From Plasmopara viticola (taxonomy: Eukaryota; Oomycota; Peronosporomycetes; Peronosporales; Peronosporaceae), in the NCBI GenBank assembly GCA_001695595.3, contig MBPM02000039.1, positions 558,001 to 622,000 on the forward strand: a DNA stretch of 64,000 bases, written 5' to 3'. A program made the position numbers and the translations under genes. The notes below the pieces were generated by a model. That model ran no database searches. It worked only from the letters and a program-made list of their open reading frames with translations, and was not told where the DNA came from. Of this stretch, positions 1 to 9,655 are shown piece after piece; the first letter of the stretch is position 1, and the number at the start of each line of letters is the position of its first letter.

Positions 1-2530
1 ACGATAGAGCTCATCTTTTATGAAGTTTCAATAACGGTCAATGAGTCCGAAAATTTGCCTTGAATTCGCCACGGGCTCCAAAGTGGCTTCCTTCTTGGTT
101 TCACCAATCCACCATACTTTGTACTGTACGTTTCCTGTGTCCTTACGATGTCCAATCAAGGCTGCAACGAGTCGTCCTTCGGTGTCATTGACCTTGATGA
201 CCTTATTCACCTTTTGCTGATGTTTAGAGCCCTTGCGATACGGCTTCAACAGTGAAATGTAAAACACTGGGAGCAGTTCCAGTTCCTTCGATATTTTCAG
301 CTCATAGAAATCTCGTGAAACTTTCTTCACGATCAGGAATGGGCCCACATAATTTGGTGCGGGTTTATAAATTGAGCAAAGGCTTTGCGATATCCAGATT
401 CTTGCCATACCAAAGCACCATATCACCAACTTAAAAGTCTTCGACAAGTTAAGCCTGGCCCTGTGCGACCTTGAGAAACGTTTCTTGAAAAAATTATCGC
501 AATCATATTGTGCTGGGTTGACGACGCCTCAAGAAATCGGCTATATTTTTTTTTGTCTATCCGTTTGTGACCTGCGATTGCTTGCCATAAGTGAGATGTG
601 AATTTGGTGTCTCGGTCGATCATAATGGTTGTATAGTATGCCATGATTTTTCATCTTTTTCTAAGGTTGTTGGGTCTTCTGCAGTATCATTCGTTGTCTT
701 CGTAACGGTGAACAGGGTCCTTTTTTCTAAGCGATCAACAATCATTTTGGCGGCATTGAGACCACTTTTGGTCTCCAGAAAGGACACGATGAGATTCATT
801 GAATTGTCGACCCATTTACCTCTTAAAATATCCGAAGACTGAAGTAATTGTGGCGGTCTAGTCTGCTTAGTCTTGTCCGACTGAGAAATTTCACAAATTT
901 TGATATAGTGCTAGATGTCCTTCGTCATTTTCGGCCTGTAGTATAATCTTGGAAAATTCTGGGCGACCGGCCTGTCGATACAAAGTTATTATTTTCACAG
1001 ATGACTCAATTCTTTAGATCTCCGTCGTCGAGAATGAAAAGTCGTGAAGTCTCATCTTCGCCTGTTTGATAATACAAAATACCATTATGCAATGAGTATC
1101 TTGGCACATCATCTCCTTTTTTTAGCTTCTTGTTGATATTGATGATATACTGTAGGTCTCTGTTCGACGAATACATTAGCTTTGCGGATTGAGTAGCTGT
1201 ACCCTTGTTCGTCCTGACTGTCACCGCGATCTCGCGGTTCTTAGCCGCTTCCAGTAGCTTTTTTGCAAGCTTTACTTTCGAAATTCGGATTGCGTGACAG
1301 TGCATCATCCACGGTGATAGTTTTACCGGTAGCGTACTTGAACATAATATGTAATTTTGCGAGCTCATTTCGCCATCGAGCTACTCTGCGATTTGTGGTC
1401 TTTTGCGTCAGGATCATCTCGAAACTTTAGTGATCTGTTTTGACCGTGAATGGTCGATAGAAAAGACACACGCGCCATACTTTAAGCGCATGCATAATTG
1501 CAAGAAGCTCTTGCTCACGAACAGAATATTTTATCTCGGCTGGCTTTATCTTTCGACCAGTAAAAGCGATTAGATGCTCAAGCCCTCCCTCGAAATAATC
1601 GACTTGCTCATATCGTTGCGATTTGACCAAGGGCGACGCAAGTCACCCCGTGCGCTTATTTATCAAGATCACCTTGGAGCGAGATCACCCCGGCCGCAAA
1701 TTTCGAGGCGTCCTACACCGAATGAATTAGAAACGTCCAGAAGTCTAGAACAGGTGGAGGCGTCAAGAGACGCTTGCATTTGGTGAAGCAGCGCAGCCGG
1801 TCGCCCGAAAGCCCGATCGCTACTCGAGGATGTTTTTCTCAATACTGTGGTGAAGGTCCTTGCAGAACTTGGGATATGAACTATTGGGCCTAAAAAGCAC
1901 TTGCTTCTTTGTTATGAACATAGGCCATTCTGCAATGTTCTTAATTTTGTCAGGTCCATTCCGCCGCCTTTTCGTCTGACAAAGTCTCTTAGGCTTGGAA
2001 TCTCGTCCACGCAGAACTGGCACTTTGATAACTTGATGTCAAGTTGCTGTTTTTCCCACCGTTCGAGTCCACGGTCTATAGCCATAACGTGGTCTGCGAC
2101 ATCTTCATTGTGCGTAAACACGTAGACGGCGTCAAAGTTGATTATCATTACAAACCTTATATCATTACATACTTTCTGCAAAAGCAGGTTGATCGTACTC
2201 GGGCTTTCGCTTAGCCCCATTAAAGCGATAATTCCCTCAATTTGAATACATGAGGTCGAAAGTGCGGTACATGCGATATTTGATTCACGCAATCTATCTT
2301 GATAGTAACCTCTAAGAGGGTTTATGCGCGAGAATCAATGACTTTCAGACAAAGCGTCAAAGATGTCTTCCTCCGCGGCGTCGGTATCGCCGGGAAAATC
2401 TTCCCTAGATTTAGCTGACGAGAAGCGTGTACAATGCGCCAAACTAAAGGCTTTTGGACACAAAGCCGAAAAGGCAGACGTTCTTGTTAGAATAAAGCCT
2501 GCTTGAACCATCACTATGGTCCATTCTTGG
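1..2530 (-). mobile_element. Ty3/gypsy chromodomain-type retroelement, decayed copy A
   Basis: Reading on the minus strand, the fragments follow Ty3/gypsy pol order: reverse transcriptase (about 2290-1910), RNase H (about 1730-1430, with the typical YSVREQELLAIMHALK segment), RNase H tail plus integrase zinc-binding region (1368-1006), a broken integrase core, and a C-terminal chromodomain-like region (about 230-28, EGRLVAALIGHRKDTG). Frameshifts and stops break it into at least five frames, so it cannot make a polyprotein. The catalytic YxDD position of the reverse transcriptase reads FDAV. The 3' LTR expected beyond the chromodomain lies off the left edge. The 5' side (about 2340-2530) continues into sequence also found in copies B and C, then into NCAPH2-derived DNA. 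No gag is recognisable. Confidence 0.85.
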
Positions 2531-3004
2531 ATTGTGGCAACGAAGGGCAAAGTGGAGAAGCTTGATGCGCCGAGTAGAAGCGCGGGAGAAACAAAGTGCC
2601 CACGCCTTGTTGCTTCGGGAACAAGCGAGAACAAGCGATGGGAGAGAAGGAGAGGGATGATTGTGATCCATTGTCACTATCAACGGCAACTGCTCGACTG
2701 GATTTGGCTATTTAAAAGGACGGTGCAATTGGCAACAATGGCGAAAATACCGACAATGACGACGATATGGGGTATAAGGATGGAGGTAAGGGGGCAGATT
2801 GGAAACAAGACAACAAAATAGGTGAACATTCGGGTCTGATTGTCCCGGAATTGCTCAGTTGTGAGGACATTTGCCGGCAACATTAGGCCACTTTTATGGC
2901 TGGCGTGGAAAAGTACATGCGGGCGACCGAATTAAGCAGAAAAGAGACCGAGTGGCAGAAAAAACTCACGCCGCTTTAAAGTAACAGGACACTAGACCAC
3001 CTTT
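2530..3004 (+). pseudogene. NCAPH2-derived fragment fused antisense to retroelement copy A
   Basis: On the plus strand this stretch aligns with the region of the intact condensin II H2 gene lying at about 20400-19910 on the minus strand (the WQREAKW-SLMRR region through the acidic linker to the TRPPF region). It has frameshifts and in-frame stops, so it is non-coding. It abuts retroelement copy A, which runs the other way. The same arrangement recurs at copy C (9187-9655), so this is a shared structure rather than an independent insertion. The fragment ends at about 3004, where the sequence jumps back to an earlier part of the same gene. Confidence 0.75.
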
Positions 3005-3292
3005 TGAGGTGAGGGGGCAGATTGGGAACAAGGCAACGAAACGGGTGAACATTTGGGTCCGATTGTACCGGAAATGCTCAATTATGAGGACATTTGCCGG
3101 CAACATTTGGCCACTCTTATGGCCGGCACGAAAGAGTATGTGCGGGAGACCGATTTGAGCAAACAAGTGACCGAGTGGCAGGAGAAACTCACGCCACTTT
3201 TAAAGCAACAGGACACTCGACCACCTTTCGACATTCATCGCTACGGTCGAGAGATTATTTGGTGGCTGTTTGAAAAGCGACGAAAAGCGTAG
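3005..3292 (+). pseudogene. Second NCAPH2 fragment, left arm of the inverted duplication
   Basis: From about 3005 the alignment to NCAPH2 restarts upstream (GGTGAGGGGGCAGATTGG), giving a partial tandem duplication with the preceding fragment. An open frame at 3053-3292 reads almost exactly like the native C-terminal region (VPEMLNYEDICRQH, VTEWQEKLTPLLKQQ) and is closer to the intact gene at 19600-21707 than the preceding fragment is. It stops where native NCAPH2 would continue into its lysine-rich segment. Its position next to the protease copy, in inverted order, matches the right arm, so I read it as the truncated outer end of the left arm. It has no start of its own and is probably not a gene. 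Confidence 0.75.
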
Positions 3293-3697
3293 CTGAAAAA
3301 TAAGTTATACGTACAAGCCCCAGGGCTTCAATGTTGTAAAACCTAATTTCGATGAGTAAATAGGTCGAAGTTGCTACTCTCTCGAGATTTCGATCGCGCA
3401 AAGTGCTCCTTGTGCTATAACGTGTACCTACCTATAAGGCCCTTTCGAGATGAAAAGAAGGCAAATACGATTTCGAAGATTTGTACTCCATGCTGCTCTT
3501 CGAATAGTAGCACATGGCTGTCGTAGAATATTTTGTATACAACAACTTTGGATGGCAAGAATTGCACTAAACGTTAAGGCTAAACTTTAACATCGCAGAA
3601 TGAATGAAAGACCGATTGAATTATCGTTTAGCTTTTACAAAACCAATACTACGACAAATTCAAGCAAATCGTGGAAAACGAGCTCATTTGGTTATTC
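3293..3697. other. Protease 3' flank shared with 17999-18405 (inverted)
   Basis: No gene. This stretch is the reverse-complement counterpart of 17999-18405. The right copy carries about 1.45 kb more (roughly 18406-19855, including the 276-aa gene) before NCAPH2 sequence resumes, so the left arm has a deletion or the right arm an insertion at about 3292. Confidence 0.7.
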
Positions 3698-4450
3698 TCA
3701 CAGACTAGTAAGAATCGACAGATAGGCGTAGATGTATTCGAGCGCGACCCCAATATTTGCGATCAGAGCCTTGTCGCAATTTTTCGCCGTACTCACTAGA
3801 CCAATCAATTCGTCTTTGCCATCGTCTCTCTTCATGATAAGAGGGCCACCTTGGTCAACCTTCGTGAGCCCTTTCCCCGGTTCACCTTGGGCGCACATAA
3901 ATGCTGGGAGGCCAAAGCCCGTCGCAGCAAGGCAAGTTTTGTCGTCCAATACGGACAACACGACGCTATGCAGCACATCCGAGACAGCGTCAACGTTGTT
4001 CGGATCCGTGCTTCCCCATCCCAATGCAGTGGTCGGCGTTTTTGCAGGAATGACGCGGTCGGCCTGATCACGCAATGGCAGCTGGATGAATGGGGCATCG
4101 TGTGATCCGTCGAGCAGGACAAGAGCAAAGTCATAAGAGCGGTTCACGCTGTTGTATTGCGGATGAGTGTTGTTACTCTTGATCGGCAGCGCTATAGCAT
4201 CTGTAGAGCCCTTGGAATAGAGCGTTCCCACTGACACGTACGAGGGACACAGCTCCAAGCAGGACGCAGTCGTGAGCACGACGGAAAACGAAATGAGAAC
4301 GCCACCACAAAGAGCCTCACTGTCCATATCGTGACGAAAGTTGGCCATATACGGAGCTTCCGACTTTGAATTAACAACTTCTCCACCGAGAATGGCAGAG
4401 ACGACACCGATCGCGAGCGATCCAAGGGCAGCAACGGAAATAACCTTCAT
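3698..4450 (-). CDS. Secreted trypsin-fold protein without catalytic residues, GIP-like (left copy)
   Basis: This is a 250-aa chymotrypsin/trypsin-fold (S1) protein. The first ATG at 4450 gives a clean signal peptide (MKVISVAALGSLAIGVVSA) followed by ILGGEVV, the equivalent of the mature trypsin N-terminus; the longer frame begins upstream only at a TTG. The catalytic His position reads TTASCL instead of T-A-A-H-C, and the Ser position reads VDQGGPL instead of G-D-S-G-G-P, so two triad residues are gone; the Asp region (SYDFALVLLD) is kept. Phytophthora glucanase inhibitor proteins are secreted S1 homologues with a lost triad that bind plant endo-beta-1,3-glucanases, so a similar apoplastic inhibitor role is inferred. 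It is paired in inverted orientation with 17246-17998, and the central 500 bp are identical between the two. Confidence 0.9.
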   Translation of the reverse strand: MKVISVAALGSLAIGVVSAILGGEVVNSKSEAPYMANFRHDMDSEALCGGVLISFSVVLTTASCLELCPSYVSVGTLYSKGSTDAIALPIKSNNTHPQYNSVNRSYDFALVLLDGSHDAPFIQLPLRDQADRVIPAKTPTTALGWGSTDPNNVDAVSDVLHSVVLSVLDDKTCLAATGFGLPAFMCAQGEPGKGLTKVDQGGPLIMKRDDGKDELIGLVSTAKNCDKALIANIGVALEYIYAYLSILTSL

Positions 4451-5617
4451 AGTAGAGTTGAGCAAGTGGACAGGAGCTAGTAGATTTAAAACTGCGAAGA
4501 GTGGATGTGCTGTTGAATAACGCGCAGCGGTAGCAGGATAAAGTCATCGTGTGGCCATCGCTTCCGAAAAAATCAGAGGCCACATACCAATCATTTACGA
4601 GTTGTGACATTCGGGCTGGGTGTGAAGAAACAGCAGGTTTATCATGTAATCATAATATGCGGAGAAAAATAGCATGCGGGAGACGTGTTGTTCGTCCGTA
4701 ATGGATAGTCTTAATTGCCTGAGCATAAAACAATCATGCAAATCGCAATATGTAAAGACGCAAGTCCCTTATCGGTTTTGAATCAAATTTTCATCAACCT
4801 CTTCTTAAATGTGCATAAGCACGAAGTATAACACTATAACACTGGATGTGCAGCCATTTATGGTGGAAACGAAGGAGTGACAGGACTAGACAAAGAAGGC
4901 TTATCAGACTAATTTGCAGTATTTTGCCACCCTTGTGGAACGTTGACTAGAGAGACGTCACAGGGTTTATAGAGGTGCTTTAAAGAGAGCCAGCTTCCAG
5001 ATGCGAAAAATTGACGAAGTGTAAAAGACGTCCTCAGTCGTGGTCAGGCAATTTGATTACGGGCAGAGAGCCGCCACACTCTAGACTTCCACGACAATAT
5101 GGTCCGCCCAGAACGTATTGAGATGCGGTGCATGCAATGCCAGGTAAGAGCTCAAGAAGACCAGACGCGAAGCAAGGGCCATTTAAATTGTACCGTAAAC
5201 TCACTAGTCGAGGGACAGCCATTTATGCAAATCTTTGCCGAGCTTATCAGCAACATTGCTTCGATGAGGATCTCTACCGTAACAAAAAATAAACGAGGCG
5301 ATAAAGTTGTGAGCTAAGGTAGGACTTTATAAGGTGCCAATGAAATTTAATCACAAATTACATATTTGTGTCAGACTCCGGAACGCAAAGATTTAAAAGA
5401 GACGCAAAATATCACATTTACTTAGGTCCAAAGAAAGAAACTCTGTATGTTTCACTTGGAAGAGAGCGTCCAGACTTAAGTATGCTACAAAATATGAGGG
5501 TATCAAGGGCACATGCAGGTACACACCTAACGACTTGCGCCAACGCAAGGATAAGCTCTCGTCGCGCACGCTGTTTATGTATTGATCATTTACAGCAGGA
5601 TAAAAAAGGTTTCGAAT
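4451..5617. other. Protease 5' flank, homologous to 16070-17245 (inverted)
   Basis: No recognisable gene. The first ~200 bp upstream of the protease are almost unchanged between the two copies and presumably hold the promoter. Farther out the arms differ at roughly one base in ten by eye, with small indels. Homology runs up to the outer end of the candidate LTR on both sides, showing that the protease, this flank and the element were duplicated as one block. Confidence 0.7.
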
Positions 5618-6531
5618 TGTCTCATTACCGCAAGATTCCAATTTTACGAACTATTTATTGACTATGAAGTAATAAAGTGCGTAAGTACTTATGTATATTT
5701 CCTTTTGATAAATACATCAAGGATCCTCGTTTTAAAAAAATAACGATTCGAGCTTTACTCAAATAGAGCTAGAAGCCACAGTGCAGCGAGCGATCTACTA
5801 GCAAATTCAATTGTGATGCGAGCGCGAACAGTGAGTGGATGTGCCAAAGAAGCGGATGCTGCAACTTTATCAAGTCGTAAAGAATCACCAGCTGTCCGCA
5901 AGACCATAGAAATTGCGTGAGGGAGCGACTTTCGTGCAAGTGGAAATGGACTTCCACAACAACGAGCGTTGTACCGCATATAGAAGCCCAGGGTAAGGCT
6001 GTTAGATTTCTGATGCAAGATTATGTATATGACGCGCGAAGTCATGTCAAGGAAAACAGAGTCAGATTACTCAGGTGTGGACTCCTACAATGTATGAACG
6101 TAACACAGTTGCAGAGAAAGCTTATTGAAGTCAGTCGTTGGACGAGGCTTTAGCGGGCGAGGGGGCGAAGTCGGTGAAGGGGAAGGAGTGTTCGGTGCTT
6201 AAACGCAAATTGAAAAGTGATATTAGATGGGAAACTTTTGCGACTTCTTTTCTTACTAAAGCCCAATTCGTGGCTCGAAGCCATCTTCTGCTACCATATC
6301 AAGGGCTATTACTTTTCGTTTCTCCATCTGATCTCTTACACATCCTAGATTATTCTCGGTCAATAAGATGTCTTGATTTCCAATGATTATGGGTCATCTG
6401 GAATTTTTTCTGGTCTTAAAAAGTGTCTATTTCTATGGACAGTACTAATGCGAATGTATCTTAGTAATGTTAAATTATATTGCGTAAGAGCCGTTACCGG
6501 CAATACTGCTGGTGGCTACGCTTATGTCACA
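5618..6531 (-). repeat. Candidate 3' LTR of copy B
   Basis: The boundaries are inferred from three-way comparison with 12213-13121 and 15202-16069. In element orientation each begins TGTGAC a short distance after the chromodomain stop codon (in copy D just after an A/G-rich run) and ends near GAGACA. Outside the end, copies B and D share flanking DNA while copy C diverges at once, as expected for a transposon edge. The length is about 914 bp. No 5' LTR partner is present in the window, so the LTR call rests on position and shared ends only. Confidence 0.55.
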
Positions 6532-9094
6532 TGATGTCCATGCCTAATCGAAACGATAGAGCTCATCTTTTATGAAATTTCAATAACGGTCCATGAGTTC
6601 GAAAATTTACCTTAAATTCTCCACGGGCTCCAAAGTGGCTTCCTTCTCGGTTTCACCAATCCACTGTACTTTGTACTGTTCGTTTCCTGTGTCCTTACGA
6701 TGTCCGATCACGGCTGCAACGAGTCGTCCTTCGGTGTCATTGACCATGATGACCTTATTCACCTTTTGCTGATGTTTAGAGCCCTTGCGATACGGCTCCA
6801 ACAGTGAAATGTAAAACACTGCAGCTCCTGTTCCTTCGATATTTTCAACTCATAGAAATCTCGTGAAACTTTCTTCACGATCAGGAATGGGCTAACATAA
6901 TTTGGTGCGGGTTTTTAAATTGAGCTAAGGCTTTGCGATATCCAGATTCTTGCCATCCCAAAGCACCATATCACCAACTTAAAAGTCTTGGACAAGTCTA
7001 GCCTGGCCCTGTGCGACCTTGAGGAACGTTTCTTGAAAAAGTTATCGCAATCATTTTGTGCTGGGTTGACGACACCTCGAGAAATCTATGATAAAGCGGT
7101 TACTTTTTTTTCCTTTCGTCCATTCGTTTGTGGCCTACGATTGCTCGCCACGAGTTAGATGTAAATTTGGTGTCCTGATCGGACATGATGGTGTATAGTA
7201 TGCCATGATTTTTCATCTTTTTTTAAGGTTGTTGCGACTTCTGCAATATCATTCGTTGTCTTCGTAGCGGTGAACAGGGTCCTTTTTCTAAGCGATCAAC
7301 AATCACCATGGCGGCATTGAGACCACTTTTGGTCTCCAGAAAGGACACGATGAGGTTCATTGAATTGTCGAACCATTTACCTCTTAAAATATCCGAAGAC
7401 TGAAGTAATTGTGGCGGTCTAGTCTGCCTAGTCTTGTCCGACTGAGAAATTTCACAAATTTTGATATAGCGCTAGATGTCCTTCGTCATTTTCGGCCTGT
7501 AGTATAATCTTGGAAAATTCTGAGCGACCGGCCTGTCGATACAAAGTTATTATTTTCACAGATGACGCAATTCATAGATCTCCGTCGTCGGGAATAAAAA
7601 GTCGTGAAGTCTCATCTTCGCCTGTTTGATAATACAAAATACCATTATGCATTTAGTATCTTGGCACATCATCTCCTTTATTCAGCTTCTTGTTGATATT
7701 GATGATATACTGTAGGTCTCTGTTCGACGAATACATTAGCTTTGCGGATTGAGTAGCTGTACCCTTGTTCGTCCTGACTGTCACCGCGATCTCGCGGTTC
7801 TTAGCCGCTTCCAGTAGCTTTTTTGCAAGCTTTACTTTCGAAATTCGGATTGCGTGACAGTGCATCATCCAAGGTGTTAGTTTTACCGGTAACGTACTTG
7901 AACATAATATGTAAGTTTGCAAGCTCATTTCGCCATCGAGCTACTCTGCGAGTTGTGGTCTATTGCGTCAGGATCATCTCGAAACTTTAGTGATCTGTTT
8001 TGACCGTGAATGGTCGATAGAAAAGACACACGCGCCATACTTTAAGCGCATGCATAATTGCAAGAAGCTCTTGCTCACGAACAGATTATTTTATCTCGAC
8101 TGGCTTTGTCTTTCGACCAGTAAAAGCGATTAGATGCTCAAGCCCTCCCTCGAAATAATCGACTTGCTAGTATCGTTGCGATTTGACCAAGGGCGACGCA
8201 AGTCACCCCGTGCGCTTATTTATCAAGATCACCTTGGAGCGAGATCACCCCGGCCGCAAATTTCGAGGCGTCCTACACCGAATGGTTTAGAAACGTCCAA
8301 AAGTCTAGAACAGGTGGAGGCGTCAAGAGACGCTTGCATTTGGTGAAGCAGCGCAGCCGGTCGCCCGAAAGCCCGATCGCTACTCGAGGATGTTTTTCTC
8401 AATACTGTGGTGAAGGTCCTTGCAGAACTTGGGATATGAACTATTGGGCCTAAAAAGCACTTGCTTCTTTGTTATGAACATAGGCCATTCTGCAATGTTC
8501 TTAATTTTGTCAGGTCCATTCCGCCGCCTTTTCGTCTGACAAAGTCTTTTTAGGCTTGGAATCTCGTCCACGCAGAACTGGCACTTTGATAACTTGATGT
8601 CAAGTTGCTGTTTTTCCCACCGTTCGAGTCCACGGTCTATAGCCATAACGTGGTCTGCGACATCTTCATTGTGCGTAAACACGTAGACGGCGTCAAAGTT
8701 GATTATCATTACAAACCTTATATCATTACATACTTTCTGCAAAAGCAGGTTGATCGTACTCGGGCTTTCGCTTAGCCCCATTGGAGCGATTATTCACTCA
8801 GTTTGAATATCTGGGGTCGAAAGTGCGGTAGATGCGATATCCGATTCTCGCAATCTATCTTGATAGTAACCTCAAAGGGGGCTTATGCACGAAAATCAAT
8901 GACTTTCAAACAAAGCGTCAAAGATGTCTTCATCCGCGGCATCGGTATCGCCGGGAAAATCTTCCCTAGATTTAGCTGACGAGAAGCGTGTACAATGCGC
9001 CAAACTAAAGGTTTTTGGACACAAAGCCGAAATGGCAGACGTTTTTTTTATAATAAAGCCTGCTTGAACCATCTCTTTGGTCCATTCTTGGATT
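6532..9094 (-). mobile_element. Ty3/gypsy retroelement, decayed copy B
   Basis: It has the same domain order as copy A on the minus strand: chromodomain (about 6819-6607), integrase remnants, RNase H tail and zinc region (7928-7653), RNase H (about 8350-7990), and reverse transcriptase (8781-8380). The reverse transcriptase keeps the same FDAV at the catalytic site. One extra base near 8548 merges two frames that are separate in copies A and C. The 5' portion near 8780-8880 differs more from A and C than the rest does. A short NCAPH2-like remnant (about 9095-9165) sits at its 5' edge, followed by the junction with the material of copy C at about 9166-9187. It is non-functional as a polyprotein. 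Confidence 0.85.
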
Positions 9095-9186
9095 GTGGCA
9101 ACGAAAGGCAAAGTGGAGAAGCTTGATGCGCCGAGTAGAAGCGCGGGAGCCGACAAATGATCCCTCAACCATAGCGATGATTGTCA

Positions 9187-9655
9187 AAAGGTGGTCTAGT
9201 GTCCTGTTTCCTTAAAAGTGGCGTGAGTTTCTCCTGCCACTCGGTCTCTTTTTTGCTTAATTCGGTCGCCCGCACGTACTTTTCCGCGCCAGCCATACAA
9301 GTGGCTAATGTTGCCGGCAAATGTCCTCACAACTGAGCATTTCCGGTACAATCGGACCCGAATGTTCACCTATTTTGTTGTCTTGTTTCCAATCTGCCCC
9401 CTCACCTCCATCCTCATACCCCATATCGTCATCATTGTCGGTATTTTCGCCGTTGTTGCCAATTGCACCGTCCTTTTAAAAAGCCAAAGCCTAGTCGAGC
9501 AGTTGCCGTTGATAGTGACAATGGATCACAATCATCCCTCTCCTTCTCTTCTATCGCTAGTGCTTGCTTGTTCCCGAACCAACAAGGCGTGGGCCCTTTG
9601 TTTCTCCCGCGCTTCTACTCGGCGCATCAAGCTTCTCCACTTTGCCTTTCGTTGC
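9187..9655 (-). pseudogene. NCAPH2-derived fragment fused antisense to retroelement copy C
   Basis: On the minus strand this aligns with native NCAPH2 from the TRPPF region (native about 19912) back to the WQREAKW region (native about 20400). The open frame seen on the plus strand (9308-9748) is only its antisense shadow. The same sequence in the same relation to the element occurs beside copy A. Differences from native NCAPH2 include indels (for instance in the acidic linker), so it is an old derived copy. No start codon or complete frame is present. Confidence 0.75.

Noticed and set aside
2335..2689. Minus-strand frames of 81-99 aa beside copy A
   Set aside because: They run antisense to NCAPH2-derived DNA and the chimeric 5' end of the element; equivalent frames recur at copies B and C. 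They are shadows, not genes.
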